DNA of 37,600 nucleotides from Magnetococcales bacterium (GTDB lineage: Bacteria; Pseudomonadota; Magnetococcia; Magnetococcales; DC0425bin3), in contig JADGCJ010000019.1 of assembly GCA_015229045.1 (NCBI GenBank), forward strand, positions 1-37,600. The letters are read 5' to 3'. Numbering within the stretch: position 1 is the stretch's first letter; every line of letters begins with the position of its first letter. The position numbers and the translations under genes were made by a program. Under the pieces are notes generated by a model, which saw only the letters and a program-made list of their open reading frames with translations, did no database searches and had not been told where the DNA came from. Positions 26,811 through 35,258 of the stretch are shown here, piece after piece.

Positions 26811-27722
26811 GTGTCAAGTATTGTGATAGCCGAGAATTTAAGCAAGAGTTACGATGGCGAGCCGGTGGTGGACCGCATCTCTTTCCAGGTGCATGCCGGG
26901 GAGTGTTTTGGCATTCTGGGCCCCAATGGCGCCGGCAAGACCACCACCCTGCGCATGCTGATCGGTCTGACCCCCCTGGATGGCGGTCGGCTGGAAATGT
27001 TTGGTCTGCCGATGCACCCGGAGCAGAAGGCCGTCTCCCGACGCCTGGGGGTGGTCTCCCAGGAGGACAACCTGGACGACGACCTCTCGGTGCAGGAAAA
27101 TATTCTTGTTTATGGCCGCTATTTCGGTCTGGGAGAGAAGGTGATCCGTTCCCGCCTGGAGGGACTCCTGGAGTTTGCCCGGCTGGCGGATCGACGCCAG
27201 CAACAGGTGCGCACCCTCTCCGGCGGCATGAAACGACGTCTGGTTCTGGCCCGCAGCCTGGTGGCCGAGCCGGAACTCGTCATCCTGGACGAACCCACCA
27301 CGGGTCTCGACCCCCAGGCACGGCATCTTATCTGGCAACGGCTGCGCTCCCTGAAGGAGAAAGGGGTCACGCTCCTGCTGACCACCCACTACATGGAGGA
27401 GGCCGCCCGTCTCTGCGACCGCCTGCTGGTCATGAACCATGGACGTATTCTGGATCTTGGTCCTCCGCGCGAGCTGATCGCCCGCCACCTGGAACCGGAG
27501 GTTGTGGAGATACGCAGTTCCGTCGGGCATCCCGATCCGGCGCCTTTTCGCGACCTCCCTGTACGTTTGGAGATTGTCGGAGATGTGCTGTATTGCTATT
27601 GTGCCGATCCATCTGCTGTACTGGCGACCTTGCGCACTTTGCCGACCCTGACCTTTCTGGCCAGACCGGCCAATCTGGAGGATCTTTTTCTGAAACTGAC
27701 CGGCCACGATCTCCGCGAATGA
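26811..27722 (+). CDS. ABC exporter ATP-binding protein, NodI type
   Basis: A 303-residue ATPase starting at GTG 26811. It has Walker A GPNGAGKTTT, Q-loop SQEDN, signature LSGGMKRR, Walker B LVILDEPT with TGLDP, and H-loop LLTTH. The MLIGLTPLDGG segment and the C-terminal ~80-residue extension resemble NodI and related ABC-2 drug/polysaccharide exporters. Its TGA overlaps the permease ATG (27719-27722), so subunits are made together. It energises export; the cargo is not evident. Confidence 0.95.
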   Translation: MSSIVIAENLSKSYDGEPVVDRISFQVHAGECFGILGPNGAGKTTTLRMLIGLTPLDGGRLEMFGLPMHPEQKAVSRRLGVVSQEDNLDDDLSVQENILVYGRYFGLGEKVIRSRLEGLLEFARLADRRQQQVRTLSGGMKRRLVLARSLVAEPELVILDEPTTGLDPQARHLIWQRLRSLKEKGVTLLLTTHYMEEAARLCDRLLVMNHGRILDLGPPRELIARHLEPEVVEIRSSVGHPDPAPFRDLPVRLEIVGDVLYCYCADPSAVLATLRTLPTLTFLARPANLEDLFLKLTGHDLRE

Positions 27723-28510
27723 CATCATCCCTTTTGCCATGGACCCTTTTCCTGCCCAGTTGGGGCTGTTTGCAGGTTTGGCGGCGCAATTTTCTCGTTT
27801 GGACCAAGACCTCCCTGGCCTCGATCGTCGGCAACCTGGGAGAGCCTCTGCTGACTCTTTTGGCCTTGGGTTATGGCCTGGGGCGTTTTGTCGGTGATCT
27901 TGAAGGAACCCCTTATCTGCTCTTTGTCACCTCCGGATTGATCGCCACCAGCAGCATGAACACCGCCTCCTTCGAGGCCATCTATGGCTCCTTCACCCGC
28001 ATGACGCGCCAGAACACCTTTCAGACGATGCTGACCACCCCCTTGAGCGTGGCCGATGTGGTGGCCGGGGAGATTCTCTGGGCGGCATCCAAGGCTTTTT
28101 TCGCCGGCATGGCCATCCTGCTGGTCGGCATGGTTCTGTCCAACATTCCTCCGCATGCCGCCCTGTTGATCCTGCCGTTGATTTTCGGCTCCGGTATCCT
28201 GTTTGCCGCCATGGGGATGGTCGCCACGGCCCTGTCGCCCAGTTATGATTTTTTTCTTTACTACATCACCTTGATTACAACACCCATGTTCCTGTTCTGT
28301 GGTATATTTTTTCCGATCAGCACCCTGCCTGCCGCCTTTCAGACCTGGGTGGGTATTCTTCCCCTTACCCATGTCATTGCCCTGATCCGGCCCCTGACCC
28401 TGGACCGGATGCCGGAACACCTGGTCATGCACCTGGTGATACCGACGGCGATGGCGATCGTGTTCTATATGCTCGCGGTTTTGCTGATCCGCCGCCGCAT
28501 CCTCGTCTGA
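27719..28510 (+). CDS. ABC-2 type permease, NodJ type
   Basis: Starting at ATG 27719 (ATGA overlap with the ATPase gene), the 263-residue protein matches the NodJ/ABC-2 permease plan: RRNFLVWTKTSLASIVGN before the first membrane helix, GLIATSSMNTASFEA, the cytoplasmic RQNTFQTMLTTPLSVADVV coupling segment, then four or five hydrophobic helices including MFLFCGIFFPISTLP, and LTHVIALIRPL. The frame is open far upstream, but that part overlaps the ATPase gene and is not coding. Two copies would pair with an ATPase dimer in the inner membrane. Confidence 0.93.
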   Translation: MTSSLLPWTLFLPSWGCLQVWRRNFLVWTKTSLASIVGNLGEPLLTLLALGYGLGRFVGDLEGTPYLLFVTSGLIATSSMNTASFEAIYGSFTRMTRQNTFQTMLTTPLSVADVVAGEILWAASKAFFAGMAILLVGMVLSNIPPHAALLILPLIFGSGILFAAMGMVATALSPSYDFFLYYITLITTPMFLFCGIFFPISTLPAAFQTWVGILPLTHVIALIRPLTLDRMPEHLVMHLVIPTAMAIVFYMLAVLLIRRRILV

Positions 28511-28517
28511 CCGTCCG

Positions 28518-29384
28518 ATGTCCTGGTTGTTTCTGGCAGCGTTGACCGCCGTGGCGGAGGCCGGCAAGGATATTCTGGGCAGGCAGACCCGGGGGCGGAT
28601 CGATCCCTGGCTGACGGTCTGGGGCATGTATCTTTTTTCCTTGCCCAGCCTGCTGCCTCTGCTCTTGCTGCCCGGGGCCGTGCCGACGGTGCAAGGCTCC
28701 TTCTGGCCGACGGTGGTGGGCAGCGCTCTGTTGAACACCGTGGCCATGTTTCTCTACATCCATGCCATTCGCCGCTCGGACCTCTCCCTGACCACCCCGA
28801 TGCTGGCCTTTTCGCCGCTGTTTCTTCTGCTCACCTCCCCGTTGATGATCGATGAGTACCCTTCCACTCTGGGTGTGGTTGGTATCGTTTTGATTGTAGC
28901 TGGTTCTTATGTCCTCAATTTACGTTCTCGCGCTGCCGGTCCGTGGGCACCTTTTCAGGCGATGCTCCGCACCCCCGGCCCCCGGCTCATGCTCATGGTG
29001 GCCATCCTGTGGAGCATCGGTGCCAACCTGGACAAGATGGCCATTCGCACGGCCTCCCCCCTGTTTTACTCCGTCGTCGTCTACACATTGATGGCTTTGT
29101 TCACAGCACCTGTAGCCCTGTTTTTTGCCCGTGCCCGTCTGGGAGATATCCCTGGAGAGTATAAAATTTTGCTTCTCCTCGGCACCTTGAACTCCTTTTC
29201 CATCCTGTGCCAAATGACCGCCACGCTGGATGTGCTGGTGCCTTATGTCATTGCCGTCAAACGCACGAGCATTGTACTGGGTGTCCTGTGGGGTGGCATC
29301 ATGCTGCGGGAACCCGGCATGGCTGAACGCCTGACAGGGGCAGCCATCATGCTGGCGGGCGTCGTCCTGGTCACGCTGGCCTGA
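28518..29384 (+). CDS. EamA/DMT-family transporter
   Basis: A 288-residue, strongly hydrophobic protein with about ten membrane segments arranged as two EamA repeats: LTTPMLAFSPLFLLLTSPLM in the first half and DVLVPYVIAVKRTSIVLGVLWGG plus GAAIMLAGVVLV in the second. Members export or import small metabolites such as amino acids; the substrate is unknown. It starts at ATG 28518, seven bases after the ABC permease stop, and probably belongs to the same transcript. Confidence 0.9.
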   Translation: MSWLFLAALTAVAEAGKDILGRQTRGRIDPWLTVWGMYLFSLPSLLPLLLLPGAVPTVQGSFWPTVVGSALLNTVAMFLYIHAIRRSDLSLTTPMLAFSPLFLLLTSPLMIDEYPSTLGVVGIVLIVAGSYVLNLRSRAAGPWAPFQAMLRTPGPRLMLMVAILWSIGANLDKMAIRTASPLFYSVVVYTLMALFTAPVALFFARARLGDIPGEYKILLLLGTLNSFSILCQMTATLDVLVPYVIAVKRTSIVLGVLWGGIMLREPGMAERLTGAAIMLAGVVLVTLA

Positions 29385-29719
29385 GGCGTGGCAAGGATCC
29401 TCAACCTTCCATGAACATCATGATGGGTATTGAATGAAGCATGATGATATCGCGAAGGCATCAATATAATTCAGACACGCAACAGGGATGCAAAGCACTG
29501 TTGCCGGTCGGGTTACGATGCGGTCGAGAGTATGGAGGGATAGGGCGATGCGTGAAAATATAATCAGGCAGATTGCGTCTTGAAAAGTCGATCCGTGTGA
29601 TGAAAGTGAAAATTATGGGACTTTTTATTCTTTCTTCAGGAAATTATCTTGACAACTTGCGACAAGAAAATTAGAAACATGGCTTTGTGGGAAGTTAAAT
29701 ATTTATTGGATGGAGAAAC
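29385..29719 (+). other. AT-richer intergenic region before the MucR-like gene
   Basis: No gene is visible in these 335 bases. Composition is clearly lower in GC than the flanks. The only element I can name is the promoter candidate at 29649-29677. Confidence 0.6.
29649..29677 (+). promoter_or_regulatory. Candidate sigma-70 promoter for the MucR-like gene
   Basis: TTGACA (29649-29654) is a perfect -35 box, 17 bases before TAGAAA (29672-29677), which matches four of six -10 positions. This would give a transcript start near 29685 and a short leader, with GGATGGAG as ribosome site before ATG 29720. MucR-family genes are often self-repressed at such AT-rich promoters. Confidence 0.5.
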
Positions 29720-30268
29720 ATGATGTCTTCTGACCTTTTGAAACGGGCTGCCGGTATCGTCGAGTCCTACGTGTCCAACAATGAGTTACCAGCCGGAGAG
29801 ATTGCCGGACTCTTGAACAAGGTCTACAACTCGCTGGTGCAGCTCTCTGCCATGGAAGCAGGGGGAAGTTCGTCCGGCGGGGAGGGAGCCTCAGGCGTGG
29901 GACAGGAAGATCTTCATGCCCGGATGGCCAGGAGTGGAGGACGTGACGCTGCCCCCTCCGATGCCAAACCAGCTGAGCGCGATCTGAAAAACACCAAGCC
30001 AGAACCGATCATCCCCATCAGCGAGGCGGTGCGCGAAGATGCCGTGATCTGCCTGATCTGCGGCAAGGCGTGCAAAGCCCTCAAGGGGCATCTGACCCGC
30101 TCTCATAAAATCACTATCGATGACTACAGGAAAATGTTTGACCTGCCGAGGAGTTTCCAGTTGGTCTCCCCAGCCTACTCCGAGAAACGGCGGAAGCTGG
30201 CCATCGACGCCGGACTCGGAGAGAAACTGCGCACGGCACGCAACCGCAATCGCGACAGTCAGGAGTAG
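29720..30268 (+). CDS. MucR/Ros-family zinc-finger transcriptional regulator with long linker
   Basis: A 182-residue protein with the MucR plan: N-terminal oligomerisation helices (about 5-45, ESYVSNNELPAGEIAGLL), a linker, and a C-terminal zinc finger with C111, C114, H124 and H129 (CLICGKACKALKGHL). This is followed by the family's DDYRKMFDLP and YSEKRRKLAIDAGLG helices. MucR proteins bind AT-rich DNA and act like H-NS. The linker (about 48-92) is Gly/Ser-rich and roughly 40 residues longer than in typical ~140-residue members. A second ATG at 29723 is an equally likely start. Confidence 0.92.
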   Translation: MMSSDLLKRAAGIVESYVSNNELPAGEIAGLLNKVYNSLVQLSAMEAGGSSSGGEGASGVGQEDLHARMARSGGRDAAPSDAKPAERDLKNTKPEPIIPISEAVREDAVICLICGKACKALKGHLTRSHKITIDDYRKMFDLPRSFQLVSPAYSEKRRKLAIDAGLGEKLRTARNRNRDSQE

Positions 30269-30533
30269 CCCCGGTTGCCCTCCCCGAGGGGAGGGGAGGC
30301 GCCGTAACGGCCGCGCAGCGCCCGCGCGGGCTTCTCGTGATCGGGAGGTGGGGGGGGGGTGGGAAGTTCCCCCTGTCCGTGGGGTCGCTTCGTCTCCAGA
30401 TCGAGGTGAATGCACAGCAAATGCCCGGTCTGGAAATGGAACGACGCACCCCGTCGAGCGCGCAGCGGCAATCCTCGCTGGTCAACCCGGGTCTTACGGT
30501 CTTCGCCGATCGGTCCGGGCCTTGCGGGTCACT

Positions 30534-31448
30534 TCATGTCATGCCGATTCTATAGACAACGGCCATCTCGTGGCCCGGATGGACCTTCTGGCCAAGACCG
30601 ATGACCCCGTTGTCGGAGAGCCTGCGTTCATCGCGGTGGACAAAGGCGGTCTCCCCCTTGTCAGTGGTGACGAAGGTGCCGTTGGTGCTTTGATCGATCA
30701 GCAGGAACCGATCCCGGCGAAATTCGATACGCGCATGTGTCCTCGAAGCCATGGTGTCGGGCACCATGAGGTTGTTTTGCTTGCCGCGGCCCATGGTGAT
30801 GGAGCTCAGATCTTCACCCACCAGGATATCCTGCCCCTGGTAACTGACGATCAGGGTGATCTTGGGCGCCTGGGGAACTCCACCCCCGGGACCAATGCCA
30901 CCCATGATGGTCAACTCTTCTTCTTCACCCCAGGTCAGCTCATAAATATCGATGGGTTTCTGTTTGCCCTTGACGGTGGTGGAGATCAGCATGCGGCTGT
31001 TGACGCGCAAGCCCGGGTTCATCTGTTCCAGGGTCTCTCCGGTGGTGATGATCTGGTCGGCCTTGGATTGTGCCGCCATGCGTGCCGCAAGATTGACCGC
31101 ATCGCCAAAGACGTCGGCCCGTGCCGCATCGCTCTCTTCGATCACGTCGCCGAAATGAAAACCAATGCGAATCTTGACGGTTGCCTCAAAGGTGTCGGCC
31201 TGGGCAGCCAGATCCTCCTGCATGCGGATGGCAGCCTCTCCGGCGTCATCGGCGGTGGGGAAGGTGCACATCACCTCATCGCCGATGGTCTTCACCACGC
31301 GGCCACGGTACTCGGCAACGACGTTACTCATGAGCTGAATACACCGGGAGGTAATCTCCCGCGCCTTGACATCCCCAAGCTGTTCGTACAGACGCGTACT
31401 GCCGGCAATGTCGGCGAACATGATGGAAAGCCGCTTATTTTCTCTCAC
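30534..31448 (-). CDS. Class III adenylate/guanylate cyclase with C-terminal FHA domain
   Basis: Residues 1-170 are a class III cyclase catalytic domain: metal Asp in IMFADIAGSTRLYE, KTIGDEVMC with the second metal Asp and a Lys expected for adenine selection, GFHFGDVI, and VFGDAVNLAARM with the transition-state Asn/Arg. Residues ~205-300 are an FHA domain (TMGRGKQNNLMV, ASRTHARIE, STNGTFV), which binds phosphothreonine. It therefore probably makes cAMP under control of a Ser/Thr-phosphorylated partner. GTG 31448 is preceded by a perfect AGGAGG. It follows the PP2C gene by 134 bases, so the two form a signalling unit. Confidence 0.93.
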   Translation of the reverse strand: MRENKRLSIMFADIAGSTRLYEQLGDVKAREITSRCIQLMSNVVAEYRGRVVKTIGDEVMCTFPTADDAGEAAIRMQEDLAAQADTFEATVKIRIGFHFGDVIEESDAARADVFGDAVNLAARMAAQSKADQIITTGETLEQMNPGLRVNSRMLISTTVKGKQKPIDIYELTWGEEEELTIMGGIGPGGGVPQAPKITLIVSYQGQDILVGEDLSSITMGRGKQNNLMVPDTMASRTHARIEFRRDRFLLIDQSTNGTFVTTDKGETAFVHRDERRLSDNGVIGLGQKVHPGHEMAVVYRIGMT

Positions 31449-31582
31449 GATACCTCCTCAAGGATCTCCCGCCCCCCTGTAACATCCTTGTCATGGTCGT
31501 ACTCCCACCCAGGCAACTCTCCCTGATTCCGGTGGTCGGGCATGGCCATGTCATCTCCTGGAACACCCCCACACCGCAGGCA

Positions 31583-32440
31583 TCACGCTGCCTCGACCCG
31601 GGCCAGAATCACAGTGATATTATCCTTGCCGCCCTTCCCCTTGGCCATATCCACCAATCGATTGCATATTTCTTGAAGATTTTTGGCGTCGGTGGTCATC
31701 AAGGCCTCTTCGATGATGCCGTCGGAGAGCATGCCCGTCAACCCGTCAGAGCACATCAAGACCAGATCCCCCGGCACCAGGTCGAGGATTTGTATGTCCG
31801 GTGAGACCTGTTCGACAGGCCCCATGGCCTGGAGGATGACGTTTTGGGCCGGCGGCGGTCCTTTGGAACCATAAACCAGCCACTGTTGATAGAGGGTATG
31901 GTCCTGGGTGATACACCTGAGGCGACCTTGACGCATCAGGTAGAGTCGACTATCCCCCACATGGAAGACGACACCACGGGCACTGCCAGGCGGCACCCAG
32001 AATCCTACCAGTGTCGACCCCATGCCGGACCCTTCGGGGTAGCCGCGATCCTGATTCATGGTGTTGACGTGGAGATTGGTCCGGGTGATGGCCTGAACCA
32101 CCTTTCGTACGACCTCCCTCTCCTGCTGTTCCATTTCGCTGGCCAGCTCTTCGGCCACCTCTTCCGGAGAGAGGGTGGTTATATCTCCATCATCGTCAGG
32201 AGTTTCCCGACCACCGTGACCGTTCGGAAGGAGCGCCATGGGCTGTCGGAGAAGATCCAGCATGGACTCGACAACCTGTTTGCTGGCCACCTCTCCGGCA
32301 TCGTGGCCGCCCATGCCATCCGCCACAAGAAGCAGTCCGGATTTTTCATCGATCCAGAAGCTGTCCTCGTTGAGGGTACGCACACACCCCACATCCGTGC
32401 GACCCACGGCCTTCAAGCAACTCGCCACCAGTTGTGTCAT
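31583..32440 (-). CDS. PP2C-family serine/threonine protein phosphatase
   Basis: A 285-residue soluble PPM phosphatase from ATG 32440, which has AGAAGG upstream; the frame is open much further but that part is antisense to hemB and not coding. Metal-site and core motifs are present: RTLNEDSFW, LLLVADGMGGHDAGEVAS, GMGSTLVGFW, VGDSRLYLMR, MCSDGLTGML and GKDNITVILARV. A charged insert (about 80-115) between motifs is longer than usual. It would dephosphorylate Ser/Thr-phosphoproteins. With the FHA-cyclase downstream it suggests a kinase/phosphatase/FHA circuit whose kinase is not in this window. Confidence 0.94.
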   Translation of the reverse strand: MTQLVASCLKAVGRTDVGCVRTLNEDSFWIDEKSGLLLVADGMGGHDAGEVASKQVVESMLDLLRQPMALLPNGHGGRETPDDDGDITTLSPEEVAEELASEMEQQEREVVRKVVQAITRTNLHVNTMNQDRGYPEGSGMGSTLVGFWVPPGSARGVVFHVGDSRLYLMRQGRLRCITQDHTLYQQWLVYGSKGPPPAQNVILQAMGPVEQVSPDIQILDLVPGDLVLMCSDGLTGMLSDGIIEEALMTTDAKNLQEICNRLVDMAKGKGGKDNITVILARVEAA

Positions 32441-32482
32441 GCACCCTTCTCCCGAGATCCCCTCTGGACTGGAATCATCAAT

Positions 32483-32530
32483 ACGTGTGTCGCCGGAGAT
32501 ACCACGACGTGTGCCGCCGGAGATACCACG
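32483..32530. repeat. 24-bp tandem direct repeat
   Basis: Two adjacent 24-bp units (32483-32506, 32507-32530) differing at one base, with core CGCCGGAGATACCACG. They lie about 45-90 bases upstream of the PP2C start, where an operator would sit; a related CCGAGATCCC-like partial unit precedes them. Confidence 0.6.
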
Positions 32531-32663
32531 CTCGTTTTCCTTATAACACCCTTTGAATGTTTCTGGAAAGTCGGGTTGAATGCCGGAGACTCTTGCCGGA
32601 AACGATTCGTATGGGCATTCTGTCGGCAGGGATTGGCGTACGAGTAGCTGGTACCCTGTTTTC

Positions 32664-32726
32664 CGTGAAAGTCGTGCGGCGACTCTCATGGTCGGAGGGT
32701 GGAGGGAGGCTTCCTCCATCCATGAA
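32664..32726 (+). repeat. 63-bp hairpin module upstream of hemB
   Basis: Nearly the same as 34101-34163. It contains two hairpins: AGTCGTGCGGCGACT-type and GGAGG-gctt-CCTCC. It ends 29 bases before the hemB ATG, so it would be in the hemB leader or promoter. A truncated third copy is at 35259-35293. Confidence 0.75.
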
Positions 32727-32755
32727 AATTTGCTTTGATTCGGAGCGTGTCCACC

Positions 32756-33745
32756 ATGGATGAATTGTCGGTCCATTCTCCCTGGCAGCGTCTGCGTCGT
32801 CTGCGGCGCACCGAGTCGATCCGCCGCATGGTCAGGGAGACCCTGGTGCAGCCTCAGGATCTCATTTTGCCTCTGTTTGTCGTCCCTGGCACGGAGGTCA
32901 GGCGTCCGGTTCCGTCGATGCCCGGGGTGGAACAGCGCTCCATCGATCAGACCATCCTGCTGGCGCGAGAGGCCCTTGCAGCAGGTCTGGGTGGTGTCAT
33001 TCTGTTTGGCATTCCGGAGGACAAGGATCCCCTGGGGCAGGATGCCTGCCGGGATGATGGCATCATTCAGCGAGCCATCCGCAAGCTCAAGGATGAACTT
33101 CCCGATCTGTATCTCATCTCCGATCTCTGTTTTTGTGAATACACCTCGCATGGTCATTGCGGTGTCATCGACGCGGGGGATGTTGACAACGATGCCACTT
33201 TGGCCATATTGGGTCAGTCGGCCATCACGCATGCCCGGGCGGGGGTGGACATGGTGGCGCCGTCGGGCATGATGGATGGCATGGTCAGGTCTCTGCGCCA
33301 CGCCCTGGACCATGCCCGTTATACCCATATCCCCATCATGTCGTATGCGGCCAAGTATGCTTCGGCCTTTTATGGTCCTTTTCGCGATGCCGCCGACAGT
33401 ACGCCACAGTTTGGCGATCGCCGCAGCTACCAGATGGATCCCGCCAACCGGCGCGAAGCCATCCGCGAGGTCTCCCTCGATGTCGCCGAAGGAGCCGATA
33501 TCGTGATGGTCAAACCTGGGCTGCCCTACCTGGACATTCTCCGGGAGGTGCGTGATCGGTTCGACCTGCCTCTGGCCGTCTACAACGTCAGTGGCGAGTA
33601 TGCCATGGTCAAGGCCGCCGCCAGCCAGGGATGGATCAACGAGGATCGCATCGTTCTGGAAACCATGACCGCCTTTCGTCGTGCCGGAGCGGACATGATC
33701 CTGACCTACCACGCCCTGCATGCCGCCCGTTTATTGCAGGGTTGA
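32756..33745 (+). CDS. hemB: Delta-aminolevulinic acid dehydratase (porphobilinogen synthase)
   Basis: HemB condenses two 5-aminolevulinate molecules into porphobilinogen, the substrate of the HemC encoded at 5164. ATG 32756 with GGAG ten bases upstream gives 329 residues. The metal site DLCFCEYTSHGHCG has three cysteines, indicating the zinc-dependent type rather than the Mg/K type. The two active-site lysines are in SYAAKYAS and VMVKPG, and the C-terminal NVSGEYAM is intact. It is separated by 26 kb from hemCD. The stop precedes the dispersed repeat by about 18 bases. Confidence 0.97.
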   Translation: MDELSVHSPWQRLRRLRRTESIRRMVRETLVQPQDLILPLFVVPGTEVRRPVPSMPGVEQRSIDQTILLAREALAAGLGGVILFGIPEDKDPLGQDACRDDGIIQRAIRKLKDELPDLYLISDLCFCEYTSHGHCGVIDAGDVDNDATLAILGQSAITHARAGVDMVAPSGMMDGMVRSLRHALDHARYTHIPIMSYAAKYASAFYGPFRDAADSTPQFGDRRSYQMDPANRREAIREVSLDVAEGADIVMVKPGLPYLDILREVRDRFDLPLAVYNVSGEYAMVKAAASQGWINEDRIVLETMTAFRRAGADMILTYHALHAARLLQG

Positions 33746-33763
33746 GAGCGCAGGCTGCCTCAT

Positions 33764-34093
33764 GGGGGGGCTTCGCCCCAAACCCCACCGGGACTCCGTC
33801 CTGGACCTGCCAGGACTCCGTCCTGGACCTGCCAGGACTCCGTCCTGGACCTGCCAGGACTCCGTCCTGGACCTGCCAGGACTCCGTCCTGGACCTGCCA
33901 GGACTCCGTCCTGGACCTGCCAGGACTCCATCCTGGACCTGCCAGGACTCCGTCCTGGACCTGCCAGGACTCCGTCCTGGACCTGCCAGGACTCCATCCT
34001 GGACCTGCCAGGACTCCGTCCTGGACCTGCCAGGATCCTGGACCTGCCAGGACTCCGTCCTGGACCTGCCAGGGAGCCAGCCCCCTGGACCCC
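33764..34093. repeat. Dispersed repeat copy expanded into a 22-bp tandem array
   Basis: Starts with GGGGC-TTC-GCCCC and ends with CCAGCCCCCTGGACCCC like other family members, but between them the 22-bp unit (consensus AGGACTCCGTCCTGGACCTG + CC) is repeated. I count twelve full units from 33790 to 34070 plus one 17-bp unit (34032-34048) missing five bases. Units 7 and 10 carry CCATCC in place of CCGTCC; the first begins GGG. Each unit contains an AGGAC/GTCCT hairpin. Other copies in the window have one or two units. Confidence 0.95.
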
Positions 34094-34100
34094 GTTTTAC

Positions 34101-34163
34101 CGTGAGAGTCGCGCAGCGACTCTCATGATCGGAGGGTGGAGGGAGGCTTCCCCCATCCATGAA
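34101..34163 (+). repeat. 63-bp hairpin module upstream of the PP-loop gene
   Basis: Second copy of the module at 32664-32726, about seven base differences. GAGTCGC-gca-GCGACTC is a perfect 7-bp stem here. It starts just after the tandem array and ends 39 bases before the GTG start of the next gene. Confidence 0.75.
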
Positions 34164-34202
34164 GGTCAGCGCACTTTTCGGCGTGTGACAAAGGAGTTGC
34201 AA

Positions 34203-35243
34203 GTGTCCCCAATCCGTGCCCTTGGACTGTTGTCGGGTGGTTTGGACAGCACGCTGGCTGCCCGTCTTCTCCAGGAACAAGGCATCCATGTGGAGTGTGT
34301 CAATTTTTATACCGGCTTTTGTATTCAATCTCACACCGGGGCGATCCGCAATCCCAAGGAAGGGGCACCGCCTCCCCGCCACGATGCCCTGCACGCCGCC
34401 CAGTCCCTGGGAATCAAACTGCACATGGTGGACATCTCCGAACCCTATGTCCAGATTGTCACCCAACCCCGCTATGGCTACGGAAAGAACCTCAACCCCT
34501 GTCTGGACTGCAAGGTTTTCATGGTCAAAAAGGCCATGGAGATCAAGGAAAAACTGGGCTTTCATTTTTTGTTTACCGGCGAGGTGGTCGGGCAGCGTCC
34601 CATGAGTCAGCGCAAAAGCACCCTGCCGGTGATCGCCCGCGACGCCGGTGCCCAGGATTGGTTGTTGCGGCCTCTTTGTGCCCTGCGCCTGCCCATCACC
34701 GAGCCGGAAAAACGCGGCTGGGTGGATCGATCGCGTCTGCTGGGCTTCTCGGGTCGCACTCGCACACCGCAGATGGATCTCGCTGCCCATTTCAACATTG
34801 TCGACTATCCCTCGCCAGCCGGTGGCTGCTGCTTTCTCACCGACGAAAATTATGCCAGTCGTCTGCGCGATCTCTGGCACAGCCGGGGCGACAAGCAGTA
34901 TACCCTCGACGATATCCTCCTGCTGAAGGCTGGTCGACATCTGCGTCCGGATCCGGCGTACAAGGTGATCATCGGTCGCGATGAGACGGAAAACAATTTT
35001 CTCGCGGGCTTTCGTCGCGGACGCATCGCCATTCATGCCCCGGATGTGCCAGGCCCCCTGGCATTGGTGGAAGGAATCCCCGATCATGAGGCCTTGACGC
35101 TGCTCTGTCGTCTCGTGGCCCGTTATGGCAAGGGACGCCATCAGTCGGAGGTCAAAATGGAGATCGCACGGGAAGAGCTTGTCACCTGCCGGATGGTCAA
35201 CCCCTTGTCCCCCGAAGCAATCCCCGATGCGTGGTATATTTAA
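34203..35243 (+). CDS. PP-loop ATPase, tRNA thiolation (MnmA/ThiI-like) enzyme with NFACT-R-like C-terminus
   Basis: GTG 34203 is chosen because AAGGAG lies at 34191-34196 and everything upstream is repeat DNA; this gives 346 residues. LLSGGLDSTLAARLL is the PP-loop that adenylates a substrate carbonyl. NPCLDCKVFM and GGCCFL supply cysteines that could carry sulfur or a cluster, and FTGEVVGQRPMSQ is typical of thiouridylase-like proteins. The C-terminal ~120 residues (DDILLLKAGRHLR, KVIIGRDETEN) resemble the NFACT-R RNA-binding segment. The likely role is sulfur insertion into tRNA; the exact base is not identifiable. Confidence 0.82.
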   Translation: MSPIRALGLLSGGLDSTLAARLLQEQGIHVECVNFYTGFCIQSHTGAIRNPKEGAPPPRHDALHAAQSLGIKLHMVDISEPYVQIVTQPRYGYGKNLNPCLDCKVFMVKKAMEIKEKLGFHFLFTGEVVGQRPMSQRKSTLPVIARDAGAQDWLLRPLCALRLPITEPEKRGWVDRSRLLGFSGRTRTPQMDLAAHFNIVDYPSPAGGCCFLTDENYASRLRDLWHSRGDKQYTLDDILLLKAGRHLRPDPAYKVIIGRDETENNFLAGFRRGRIAIHAPDVPGPLALVEGIPDHEALTLLCRLVARYGKGRHQSEVKMEIAREELVTCRMVNPLSPEAIPDAWYI

Positions 35244-35258
35244 ACCGTCCCTCTTCAT

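Noticed and set aside
26903..27718. Upstream part of the permease frame
   Set aside because: It lies in another frame of the ABC ATPase gene; the ATGA overlap at 27719 gives the natural permease start.
30269..30533. Coding region between the MucR-like gene and the cyclase
   Set aside because: Frames here are extensions or shadows of neighbours with no motif; the two genes converge and I see only a G/C-rich gap.
32441..33721. N-terminal extension of the PP2C frame across hemB
   Set aside because: The frame stays open by chance opposite hemB; PP2C homology and a ribosome site begin at ATG 32440.
33790..34070. CRISPR array
   Set aside because: Units of 22 bp abut each other with no unique spacers, and no cas genes are nearby; it is a tandem repeat.
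33720..34202. N-terminal extension of the PP-loop protein through the tandem array
   Set aside because: The peptide is only the translated 22-bp repeat; a good AAGGAG precedes GTG 34203, where family similarity begins.
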